64,000 nucleotides of DNA. Origin: Nymphaea colorata (Eukaryota; Streptophyta; Magnoliopsida; Nymphaeales; Nymphaeaceae). Where the stretch lies: contig NC_045142.1 of assembly GCF_008831285.2 (NCBI RefSeq), forward strand, positions 13,158,716-13,222,715. Direction: 5' to 3'. Position numbers and translations under genes: made by a program. Below, in pieces: positions 1-12,000 of this stretch; within the stretch, counting starts at the first letter, position 1, and the number at the start of each line of letters is the position of its first letter. The notes under the pieces were generated by a model. It was not told the DNA's origin. It ran no database searches and saw only the letters and a program-made list of their open reading frames with translations.

Positions 1-1099
1 ACGTGCTTGGGTGGTTGTGGCAGCAATCACTACCCTCGTTAGGATTTCATCTTGATCCAGACCATCATGAGCAGATCTTTATATTTATCCAACATTGAAT
101 TTTTATGTGATGCTAGAAAGATGAACTTATGCAAACAAATGAATGTGTGCCTTTTGAGCAATTTTTCAAGAGTTCCTTTCTTGCAGAGCCTAGTTAACCA
201 TTCTTGGGCTGAGTCTTTCTACATAACTTCAATAAGAAGCCTTTTGTTAGGTGCCAGGGTCTTAATGCCTCTACAATGGTCAGGCAATTTGTCCACTCTG
301 TCTATCACTTCAATATCCCCTTTTTTTAAACCCCCTTGATTTCTTTTCCTTCATTGGCACATGTAGTTCTAGAATTTCTAATCAAGTATACAAGTGAACC
401 AATTTTGAGAAGGGATCCATTATTTATGAAACACCTTGCACAACAAGAACTTGACGATGCGCCAATCTTGATAGTAGAATCTCTCTCATTCAAAGCCTTG
501 TTTCCCCTACCATAAAAATGATTATTATAATTAGGTTGGCCCTTGTTTCTTAAATTCCATATCCTTCAATTATGGAAGCAACAAAATAAATGCTTTCATT
601 GGAGTCTTTTGAAAAACTGACTTGTCTCTAATTTGTTAACTTGGTTAACACATATCATCACTCAAACTTCCTTTGTACCCAAAGAAATAGTCATCATCCT
701 ACCAAAATGAAACTAGCAATCTTAGATTTAGAAAATAAGTGGCTAAAATTTGTTTGGCTACTCTACAACATATATTAGCCATGTAGATTCATTAGGATTT
801 GATCTTGTTGTCCATGAAAAACTATTTTTAAGGAAAGGGAACAATATGATGTGAAGGAAAAAAGTATTCTTTCAGCCAAATGGCCATAGAACTTTGAGAT
901 TTAATCCTCTCCCTTAAAGACAAGTTACTTGCCTATAAGGACACCACCACCTGAATTTGTCCTCTTTCATAGTGTTGCTCTTACACATGGAATTAAATTC
1001 CTTTATCTCTTTCTGAGGATGCATCAGCCAAGATGAGATAGACATAGATGAAGTCATACCCTTATTGCACACATGGTTAATTGATTGAGGTCACTTTCA
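1..1099. other. intergenic, no gene recognised
   Basis: AT-rich sequence with no supportable gene. The short open frame at 52-339 has no recognisable domain. It lies where the downstream part of the neighbouring minus-strand LINE relic would be expected, so it may be decayed LINE 3' sequence, but I cannot show that. Confidence 0.5.
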
Positions 1100-2360
1100 A
1101 AATTTTTACTATCACTAACCTGGTTTGCATATTTCTATTAGAGAACCTTGCGCCAAGGATCATTCCAAAATTGAAGTGCATTGATTCCCATCACCAACAT
1201 ACCATTGTACACTACATGGTTCCAGCCCTGTTCTGATGGTCACTTCATATTTGCAGTTTGAGGAGGAATTACAAACTAAATTCGAATCTAAGTATTTTCT
1301 ATTAATTAGTTGTTAACCGATGAACTTGATTCTCATGGAGAAAATGCCAGCCTAACTTTCCCAAAAACAATTGATTACTTTCACAAGTTAGGAACCCAAG
1401 CCTACACTCAAATGGGAGAGGCATGATTTGCTTCCATGAAATGATGTCAAGTTTCAATTCTCCTTCTCCTACATGAAGGCACTTATTGAAGCCCCCACAA
1501 TTGAGATTTTAAGGCAATTTGAAAAATCTTCTATCCAATAAGCAGGGAAGGAATTTAGCACAAATTTAACAATTGGAGTTATTCTTCTTACAAGTGAGAT
1601 ACTTAATGGCTTAGCAACTTAATTTTCTTTAGGAGCTTATTGAGGAAGGAGTTCAATAATGTAGATCTCAACCCACCTTTGATTAAGGGAACTCGAAGAA
1701 AATTTAAAAGGAGGTCAGAGCATCTCCATTCACTTTTGTGGCCAATAATAATAATGCTATCAAGGGACCATACTAAATAGAATGAACAACATCCTTATCT
1801 TTACTAATCTCTGGATATGATTTTTTGTCATAAAATTCCAAGCTTTCAGGGGAGTTCAAAGTTGATCTTCCCTATCTTGGGTGAAGAATATGGTATCCTC
1901 ATTATAGAATGAGCAACTGCATCTCACATTTTTTTTTTAATTCTAACCAATTTTATTAGATTTTTTTTAATGCCAACATGGAGTTAATCTAAAAATAGGT
2001 AAAAAAAGAAGTGATCTCCTTATCTCAAACCCCATGAACAATTTGTAGGCTCACTATTGATCAACATTTGAAATTTGTCAGGTTAAACTTCTATTCGTCT
2101 TTCCATTTATGCTTTGGGGGACCTAAGGAATTGGAGTGATCATTCCCAAACCCCTCAATCTACACTATCATATGTCTTGATAATATCTAATTTGGAACTT
2201 ATTGATTTCCTCTTGCTATAAGCAAGCATGTCCACTATTTTGTAAGTCAAGATAATGGTGCCTAGGAAGCTTCTAGTTTTAGAAGGACAAATAATAGGCT
2301 TGATTCTATCAACTATCTCTTTGGAAATGTAAAATTGCATAAACTTATTTTGCAAAGATC
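1100..2360 (-). mobile_element. L1-type LINE reverse-transcriptase relic
   Basis: Read on the minus strand and across stops and frameshifts, this stretch follows the order of a plant L1-type non-LTR reverse transcriptase. Around 2355-2160 there is an 'IVDRIKPII..SKTRSF' block and 'KLDIIKTYDSVD' (the LKLDMxKAYDRV motif). Around 2030-2000 comes 'GLR*GD' (GLRQGD with a stop at Q), and near 1890-1910 an FxDDTxxF-like stretch with altered acidic residues. Around 1600-1500 is 'TPIVKFVLNSFPAYW', and around 1400-1300 a degenerate GGLG...N.ALLGK-like segment. No endonuclease domain, poly(A) tail or target-site duplication was identified. It is a dead 5'-truncated or eroded copy; motif order is the main evidence. 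Confidence 0.72.
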
Positions 2361-5200
2361 CTTCAATTCAATTGCACCCTCTGATTTTCTTCTTCTCAAA
2401 GACACCTTTGACAACATTATTTATGTTTTTTTTTTACTATGTTCCAGTAAGACTAAAAGAAGGCTGTAGGGAAGCCATAGGGCCCTAGGCACTACATTTC
2501 CGCTTGATGAACCTCCTACTCAGTTACCTCCAAGATAAGCATTCTCCTCATTGCTCACTTAATGGTTTACATGAAGACACACCTTCTTCTTGACCATTAT
2601 AGTGATCCTGAATTTCATATGAACTACTTCGGTTTGACCCATGGTAATACATGACATGCATTTTTTAGTCATATTTTACATGGATTTTTTGACTTTTTTA
2701 TGGGTCTAACATTGATGTTCATGTTGGAAATGGTTTCAAAGAGCTTTCATTTAAATTTAGTAAACATCAGAGTTAAAACAAGTGAAATAAAGCAAAAATA
2801 ATGTAAACAAAGTCCAATGGCAAAACTATCATTTCAAATGTAGATCTTAGCGCTAAATCCACCACAAATTCTATTCCTATCTTTGATCCAATGTAAAAGT
2901 CCAAATTAACCCCGTAGACCACCAAACTTGAATTTTTTTTATGGATCGGCTTAGGTGAAAAAGAGTTTCTAAGGGGGGTTTATGAATTTTCAGCAAATGT
3001 CAATTAGGGTTGAAAATTTCAATAAATTGCCATAATGGGGTCAAATTTTGCATCTTCCTCAATCCCAAGAGAGAGCTTTAGCCTTCCTTACATCCTTCTT
3101 CAGCTTCCATGGCAACAACATATATTTTGTTCAATCAAAACCCTTCTTCAATCATTTGCTCCAAACTAAGCCGATTAGTCTTCGATTTCACATATGCCTA
3201 AGCAGTGGACAACTTCAAGGTGTGGATTGTTGGCTATAGGATGCAGTTCTTGATGGGTGAAGATTGTCAGCATTTTCAACCAAGCCCTAGGTGAGTAATT
3301 GTCTCTTCTTTAGCTTAAGTTTCATGCATAAATTGCATATGCACATGGATTAGGTAGGATCAGTTTCATATAATACTTGTGCATATCTGAGTTTTGTTTT
3401 ACGATATTTCTTTGCTGCAACATTTATCTAAGATTACATGTTTATATATGTGTTTAAGTAGGTACAGGATTGTTGAGGTAATTGCATTGAAGAGAACATA
3501 TAAAAGCAATAATTCCTATCTTTGGCAGTTTCATTTAGGAAATAGCCATTGTTGGCTGATTCTTTACCCAAAAATATATATCATTGTTTTAGATTTGTTT
3601 GCACGTTCTTATAATTTTGTGATGTGCAGGGTTAGTGCATATTTTTTTCAGATAATATTTTGTTGTTTGATTTCAGGTTTTTTTTTTTTATATTTGATTA
3701 TTTCTACATTGTCATTTGAAATATTGTGTCTTAGGCATCATTTTCTTTAGTTTTTTATGTTTTTTGTTGCTTCCACATTGGCAAATATTAATAGGTTGTA
3801 ACAAAGTTGTATCATAGGCATTTGCATTTGAATTTGAATTCATCTTAATGTGAATAATAGGATTATGGTTTGTTGTGTTGGTGTTATGAGACATTGTTTG
3901 AGTTTTCTGCAAAGTGTATAGCTTTCTTGTATATTTTGTGTTTTATTCATGTTGATGGTTGTAGCTAGTTATGTGCAGGTTGTATTGAGGCCCATAAACT
4001 GTCAACAATAAATCAGACATGTGAGTTTCTCACCTGAATTGCTAAAATAGGCAATCATCACGAGTTCTCTTTTCTTGTTGGTAGGGTTGTGTGAGGAGTG
4101 AAGTAAATGGAGCTCAAAGTTTGGGTTAAGAAATGAACTTAAGTAAATGAGTCAAGCTTGAACTAGGGAAGCTTGGCTCATTTAAACTCAATTAACTTCA
4201 TGGCAATAGAAGAAGCAAAAGGTGTCTCACAATCACCACAAAAAACAAGTAGTACCAATAGGTTTCTTTGTGGCTACCAAGGGTCAAGTTATAAGTTTGA
4301 ATCAGGTTGCTTCCTTTGATGGTATACATAATTTTTTAAATAAATGGCTTGCTAAGCTCAAGCCAAATCTAGGCTCAAGCTTCACTAGGCCAAGCTCTAT
4401 CATTCTTAAGCATGAGATGACCCGACCTTGACTCGAGTTTGGGCCGAGTTCAAGTTGTGCCTTTTGGGACTCTAGCTAAGTTCAAGCTGACCTAGCTTGG
4501 TTCGAACTTGGCTCATAAACAGCCTTACATGTCGGCAAGTTCATCCTTAATCATTTAAGTTATTTACATTTTTCTTTCTTTTCCCATCCTCTGCCTTTTT
4601 GGTTGGGAACTTGCAAATTGTTGATGACAGTTGCTTCTTCTTGCCTTAGAGGATGGAAGTGTCTTACTCATCAACAATGTCCCCTTCACATCCAAAATAT
4701 GGCTCTGATAATACTCTATAGGTATGGAAGTCCTTTCTGTAATATCATCCAACTTGAAGCCTTGGTACTCATTTACTTACATTTTTAAGCTTGCATAGTG
4801 ATCTTGGAGGATTCTTTTTAATGTTGGTCAACTGATAGAGTGTTTATCATATCCTTTACTCTCACTCTTGCCACAATGGCAAACAAGCAACCTGCAAAAT
4901 AAAAAATCAACATTATACTCGAGCTGGCTGAAGGAAACCTCACCAAATTATCAGTTAAAATGTCTTCACGCTGTCCCCCAAAAATTCTTTTACACTAAGT
5001 TGTCTAGAAACACGAACTTGGTTATATATGCCATACTGGTGCACAAAAATTTCATGTGTGAGTACATAATGTCCATATTTGAAAGAAAAAGGAATCATTT
5101 TGTAAAGAAAAAAAGAGAAATAAAAAAAAGTGAAGGACTCACAAGGACATTTCTTTTTCAATAATTGCAAAAAGGTCTCATTTTTCCTTTATAAGAATAT
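2361..5200. other. intergenic, repeat-rich, no gene recognised
   Basis: No coding region can be supported; open frames here (for example 3394-3750) are short and lack domains. At about 4130-4515 there is a stretch made of repeated 'gagtcaagcttg / aagcttggctca / gactcgagtttggg' words ending in 'ggctcataaacagcc', a composition typical of common degenerate plant repeats. I cannot assign it to a family. Confidence 0.5.
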
Positions 5201-5969
5201 ATTTGTTGTGTGCACCGACCGACACACTCAACTCGAACTCCTATAAACACCCGCTCGCCCATCATTCTTGCTGACTTCCTTCGTCTACGTCATCTCAATA
5301 TTGACAATCTACTTCTTCACTGAACAAAGTAACAAGGAGGTAGAAGGTGGTGATGGTTTGAGGCAGTCAAGAACACAGTCATCTTTCAATCGTTGTAAAA
5401 CTTAAGCTGTAACATGTGCGAAAATTATCCTTTAGCTGATTTGGATCTGATCGAACTGTTCTAAAAAAAAAATCAGACATTGAAAAAATTTGATATGAGA
5501 TAGAGAAATCTGATGACATTCAGGTTTAAAAAATGAGATATGATCGGGTTTAAATATATATAAATATATAATGAGATTCAAATCTAAATTTAAATTTAAT
5601 TTAATTTATTCAATTTAAAATTTGGATCTGAATTTAAAAATCAGACTTGGATCATGAAGCAGAATTTCAGATACAACTTTTCTTCACTCTTATTGAAATT
5701 CAAATTTAAATCCAAGTAAATATTTGAAGCAGACATGGAAGTGATTCGTTCCGTTGACATCGTGGTTTCACTCGAGGAGGGCAGGCGCGTCCGTCAGTTC
5801 TCACGGGCGGTCCCACCAGAGGGACCGACCTCATGGCCCCCCACAAGGTACCTTAATCCCTTGCAGGGAGCTCCGTGCTCACTGGCACATCCAATATCTC
5901 ACCCAAGGAAGCACCGTCATCCACACCATCTTCTCGGCGGGAAGAGAAGAAGAGTAACCGACGGGAAGG
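5201..5969 (+). promoter_or_regulatory. RH50 upstream region and probable 5' UTR
   Basis: This 0.77-kb stretch precedes the RH50 start codon. A TATA-like word (ctataaacac, about 5240) is followed by a pyrimidine-rich leader-like stretch. A block at about 5410-5720 is very AT-rich and repeats 'aaatttaaa' and 'ggatctgaattt' words, so it looks like an inserted repeat. From about 5740 the sequence becomes GC-rich and stays so into exon 1. The transcription start is not determinable from sequence; if it lies upstream of 5735 the leader contains an overlapping upstream reading frame. Confidence 0.4.
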
Positions 5970-6007
5970 ATGCTGCTTGCTGCGCCGCCGACTCTGAGCT
6001 TGTGTGA
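5735..6007 (+). other. possible uORF overlapping the RH50 start
   Basis: An ATG-initiated 90-codon frame begins 235 nt before the RH50 ATG and ends 38 nt inside the RH50 coding sequence in another frame. It shows no domain and is rich in basic residues and proline, as expected from GC-rich sequence read by chance. If transcribed in the RH50 leader it would be an overlapping uORF able to lower helicase translation. Coding function is not supported. Confidence 0.3.
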
Positions 6008-9000
6008 ACGCTTTGTGCTGCCCCTGCGGCTTCGCCCTTTAGGGGATGATGGTTCCGGTCTGCTGCAGCCGCATCGGAACGCTACCTCCCGTACTGCTGC
6101 CCTTGTTGTGAGGGCAGGATATACGCGGAAGCCCACTGGTACGCCCGGAGCATATCATCTCTTCGACGATAATACAGGCGAACGCTTCATAGTGTGGGGA
6201 GCCGCTGACGACGATAGCGAGGATTTTGTCGTGCCCCCAAAGGAAGTCCTCACGCAGAATCCTGATGTGCCGCCCAATTCAGGTCAGTCTACTTTTTTTG
6301 TATAGTTCAGGAATCTTATGCCTGCGCTGGCATCTGGTTGGCATCCGATGCTTCCCTTTACTCCTTTTTGTCGCTTGTTGTTCAGTAGTGGTGCTTGTTG
6401 CGTTGGCGGAAGAAATGAACTGCACGCTGCGTGGATACTGGTTTTCAAATATTTTCTTTAATTTACGGTGGAAATGAGGAATTAATGATGGTCATGACGA
6501 TGACTGATGTCTGAGCGAAAACTACATGTTATTTAGGCACACGCTAGTTCGCTTCACATAGTTAACCTAAGCGGCAAGGACTAAAATGCAGATTCTCTAC
6601 TTTTAAAGAAATCATGAGTCGATAAATTTTCTGCTGCAAACGTGTTTTGATTAAATGAGCAACTATATAAATCCCAAATTTTTATATTAAATAAGAAATG
6701 GCAATTTGGTGTAGGTAGAGACGGAAGGTGCTCGATTGTTTGTTGCGTGGAGCCAACCTGTGGTCTAGTGATGGTTGAAACACTTTATTAGAATTACACT
6801 ATATAAGAAGTGTCAATACCATTTAAAAGGACAATAAGCCAAATCGATTCAAGGAAAGCTTTTCGGTATACGTCCAGACATTCCATAAGGACAAAGATAA
6901 AGATGAAAATAGACAGTTTTACATAGACCATTAGAAATGGTCATGTCGTCGAAAAAAAGGAGGACAGATCCCTTCTAATCTCTTGCAAGTTTGCCCTTGA
7001 GTATGTGGGTTAACTTTTTCTACGAATGGGATGTTTAAAACGTCTTAAATGTTTAATAGACCTTCGCTAGTCACAAATTGAACTGATTTAAACTTTTGAG
7101 TTTCTCTAATTGGAGAACATGAAATAAGGTGGTGTAAAGTTGATCTACAACCTTGCGGAAATCCATGGAAAGAGTTTGTCTGTTCTCTAGTGGATCATGA
7201 CACTGATGTCTCACTAAATGACAAGTTGTATCTCAAGCATCTGAGAATTTGTCTTTTTTGCAGTGTCCTTTGGAAAACGCCACTCCAAATCTATTATTGC
7301 TTGATTGAACTGTATACCTGTACACAACACAATTACTTAGAAGGAGGTTTACGAAGATTTGAGGAACATGTTTAAGCAATCAGAATTCAATTTAAATTGA
7401 GTAAAACAAGAGATATTAAGGTGCTTGAATTCAGTATGATTTCTTATCCCCTCTTAAGATCAACCAACTAGTTTCTTTTTATTCTGATGAATCCCGTGAA
7501 GAAGGGTTTTGTATAAAGGTAGTGAAAACGTAATAAAATTGATGCCAGCCACAAAAACTTTAGGGGGTGTCTGGATGACAATCTAAAACGAGGTTTTGGG
7601 AGACAAAACCTGGTTTTGCCCCAAAACACCATTTCAAGAGTGTTTAGATGACATTCAAACCAGGTTTTGTCAAAACCTGGTTTCCATGATGGCCCTGAAA
7701 GACCTGCTTCCCCCCAGGTTTTTCAGGCAAGGTTGATTGTTTGCTCTAAACCAAGTTTTTCACTTGCCATGAGAATTTGAGAATGCTAATGCAATGCTAA
7801 AAGTTGTCAAGCTCTTTGAAAAGTCAAATTAAACTCAGCTACACTGTCAAGTTCCCCGTTATCAAGTCTAACAAATCAAAGTAAACAAAGATTCTCCAAT
7901 GAGTGAGGCAACACTTGGATGAATAGAAGGTCTACACCATGGGGGTACAACAATTTCCAATGCAAAATTTCGCATGTCAAAGTATAGATGTCATTTGTGG
8001 TGCAGGTTCATGCCACAAAATTTCTTTTCCGACGCTAGTTATCAATGTGATAGGGAATGTAGAAGGATGTTGACTAACAATGGCAAAAAATTATCTGTTA
8101 AATAGCCTCTGCCCCTCCTTTGATTTTCTTTACATAGTCCAATGGAAATATTAAAATTGAACCCAACCTTGGCAAAACTCGGACTTCGGGTTAGACTGGA
8201 CACGTTGAGAGCAGAAATACAAATACAGATCTAGTTTTTAAAGTTCATCCCTTGGATATTATGTACTAATAAGGTGAATGTACGTTTATAAACCTTACCT
8301 ATTGGATGATATGTTGGACCAAAAAAGAAATTTATTATTCTATCAAAGACCAAATATCTTAATCTAATGTATACGTAGAATTAATCGAAGCTATGTCCAT
8401 TCTGTTTATATGTAAAAGATGATAATACATCTCAATCCAAGGTTTTAAACTCAATGACTTGGTACTCGACTCGTAATGAATTGATTCGTAACTCATTGGG
8501 TCGACTCAGCCACTCGACCTGGTTTTGACAACTTCATTCCTTGGGTGAAGCATATTTTCATATTTATATTATAAAATAGAGCTTTTGATTCATTAAAGGA
8601 CTGGTATATTACGCATAACATGCATAATAATATATATCATATATGAAACACAAACTTTAGTAATACATTTACTACAATTATGTTATATATATATATATAT
8701 ATAACCCAACCAGTTCGATATCTACTGCTTCATCCTCCACACCCACTAGTTTACTTCGTCGTTTTCTCACCCCACAGGCACCCATTCCTAACCTGCCTCA
8801 GCCATAAGCCTCCCAGTTTGTTAAACATTACAATGACTGCTACATGGAAGATCCTATTCAACCTAGTCAAAAACCCATGTACAACCAAGTAGTTGAACTC
8901 CTAGAACAAGGATACATACAAGGAGTTCAGTTCTGGAGCCTCAAGGATCACTATCCCAAGGGAATAGTACCAGATCGAACCATCAACTACAAGTGTGTTG

Positions 9001-12000
9001 AAGCCTCTCATATATCGCAATGTTCACCAGTTGATTCATAGAGCAATCGCAAAGTTTTGTTTGCTCTAAACAAAGTCATGCTCCCATCATGGAAAGATTC
9101 AGCTCTGCTTGAAGAATGGCAAGGACCTACTTGCTGTATTCAAGATATTACAGGTTGGGGAGGACACTTTATGTCTTTGACGGGGACAAAGAAAAACTGT
9201 TCTTTGGCCTCAAACACATAGTACCACACCTGAACGATGATAATCTGTTTGTCCCCGTTTTTTGCACTCTTAACAAGGTGCCACACAAGTTTGGATCGGA
9301 GATTCACATAAAGACAGCCTTCGACGAGAGAATCGACTTGGGACTACATCTCAAAGTGGATCGATTCGGAGCTTGACATTGAACGCATCGAAGACCATGA
9401 ACCAAATCTCGTGGAACACACCATCTTAGACAGTGACGATGAGCATGAGCACAGACATGGTCATCCTGATCATGACAATGACTCTTCATGTAGCCATGAC
9501 TCATGTCATCTGCCCCAGAAAATCTGCACGAAGAAAATCATGGTAGATGAATCCTGTTACAACTGGAAGGAACCCAAACCTTTACTGATGAAGATGTTAT
9601 CTCGAGTACAATGAAGCAAACACTCTATTTTTGAAGCCGGAACATCCACAAAAATCTCAGAGATCCATTTTGCTCTCATTGAACATGAGATAGAATCATT
9701 CAATGATAATCAAGTAGTCTCATTTCTTGGAATAAAGAAGAATGATCTCTATATGTTGCCAGACAATATTATGAAAATCCAGAGATCCATCAAACAGACT
9801 GAAGTTTCACTTTCCATCCAAGGAAGTGGAATCAGGCCAGTGTTTCTCCTATTTTTCACCAAGGAAGATGTCCAAGGATGGATATGAAAAAGATACAAGT
9901 TTGTCCATTTAGGACAAATTGATGTTCTGGTGAAACCACATTTCAAGTACGAGTTAAATGCTCTGTACTTAATCTCACTCCTTGATGTTCACCATATAGA
10001 CTGAAAGCAAGCCCTTATTCATCAATTTACAGAAGAACTCTCAAAAGATGGATTATATCGTGTCTAGCGAAACTTCACGTTGTCACTACAAGATCCACAT
10101 CTCTTGCAAGCATTTGTTCTTTGCGTTCAGATTAAAGAGGTAAATTTGGTCTCCAAATCTATATATGCCACCATTACCTCAAAGATGCACCTTCAATCTC
10201 CTCCGGAGCACTATCACCAGCTTGAAATTGGACTATGGAATAAATTTTCCTTTGTCCATGAACAAAAATATCATGCAATTCGGAATGGAGATTTCGAATG
10301 AAGGATTTCTACAGGGGTATCCAGCAATTGGAGAATTTCCGCAAAAAGCATATTCTCAAAATATCCGGAAAAACATGCCTACAGGCAATTCCAGTTACAG
10401 CTGCAGCCTACAAGATCACTAAGCTTACCACCAGTACTTCCAACCATCAAAACGTTCTCTGAGGAAGCCTCATCCCCAAATAGAGACTCGGCGGTGAAGA
10501 TGATGATGATGACTTCACCCAAAACCCCCAAAGCCGAAACTGGCGAAACAGTGGTCAACTATGTTCTTAGTGGAGATTGGCCCCCAAAAATGGCCTATAC
10601 TATGACCACAACAGAAGAAATCCAAAAAGGAACACCCGAGTTCCGAGCAGATGTAAGCTATCTACTTCTGCACTCGGCCCAATCATCTAAAACCCAAGAT
10701 GACAATACTCGGCAACTCAACTACCTCATTCACTGGAACACATATGCAAAAAAGCATTTACAAAGAGAAAGCTGAAGGACCTAAACCAATTTGAGCAATA
10801 TGCTGAAGATTATCTCAACGAAGCATGTCGTTTAGGAGCACATGCCCTATCAACAATTGGTATGTTTTTTCTTGCTTCGTTACCCGAATCACTTGGTAAC
10901 ATCGTGCTAGACGAATTATCACACAAAAATGTCTTGGTGGAAAGTTTAAATCTCGTTGATCTACAACAAATAGTCCGACAAGAAATAAAAAAGTTATGTT
11001 ACAGAATTAGGGCAAAAAATGAATTGCCCAAAGTCGGAAAGAATATTTACAGCCAGATTGACGGTGCTGAAGAATATAATTTGCCAAGACGATTCAAGCC
11101 AAGGTTCAGACGAACCAAAAGGAGGAGACAGTTCAAGTCCTATAGATTCTTCAGGAGATGAAGAATCAGTGACAAAAAAAAGCATGACAAGTATTTTGCA
11201 TGTCGTAAGAAGGGTCATTATGCTAATAAATGCCCTAACAGAGCTCCTCAACAAATCAAAATGATGTTTGAAGTCTCAGAAATAGAAAAAGATTGGGATC
11301 TGATCGAAAATGAGGAAGAATTTGAAGAGTGCTTCAAGAATAAAAATGTGTTCTATCTTGAAAGTGAAGAAGAAGACGATGAAACGATGAGCACCATTAG
11401 CATTGCAGAAACATCGTCAGAAGCAGCAGGGCGAATTTTCATGGTAGCAAAAAAGAAAGAAAAAGATGCCATGATACAAACAGAATCTGAATCAGAACCA
11501 GACGAGTCCATGTGTAGAAGCGAATTTTGTAATAATTTCGCATCAACTAGTACTTATGATATCATTCATAGTAGCAGCAGTGAAAAGAACACAGACTCAG
11601 AAGAATCACAGTCAGGAGAATCAAGTTCAGAAAACGAAGGAGTTTATTCAGAAGATGAATTCCCGGTAGCCCCAAAACATCAGGAGAAATGGGCAGTCTC
11701 AGAAAATGTAGCAAAGGCTATACAGGAAAAAGGTACAACTCCTATCAATTTTTGGAATTTTATACCTAAAAGTAGCCTTAAAATTCTGAGATTAGGCAGA
11801 TAAAAAAAATGTCCGTATTTGATATTTCCGTAATTATCTCGGTTCAAATTGTTGCAGATAAAAAAGGAAAATGGAAAAAGGACGAGCCTTCATTGACACT
11901 GGCGCAAATATGAATTTTTGCAAAAAAGAGATAATTAGCGACTGACTATATTATCTCGAAGGTACCAGAGTCGAAACAATGAACGGAGAAAGAAGACTCC

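Larger units (their letters stand above)
6283..8703 (+). other. RH50 intron 1, host 5' part
   Basis: Intron sequence after the exon 1 donor (AG|GTCAGT). No gene is seen. It contains a palindromic repeat at 7561-7770, described separately, and ends in a (TA)n microsatellite at 8681-8703, immediately before virus-like sequence begins. Confidence 0.7.
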
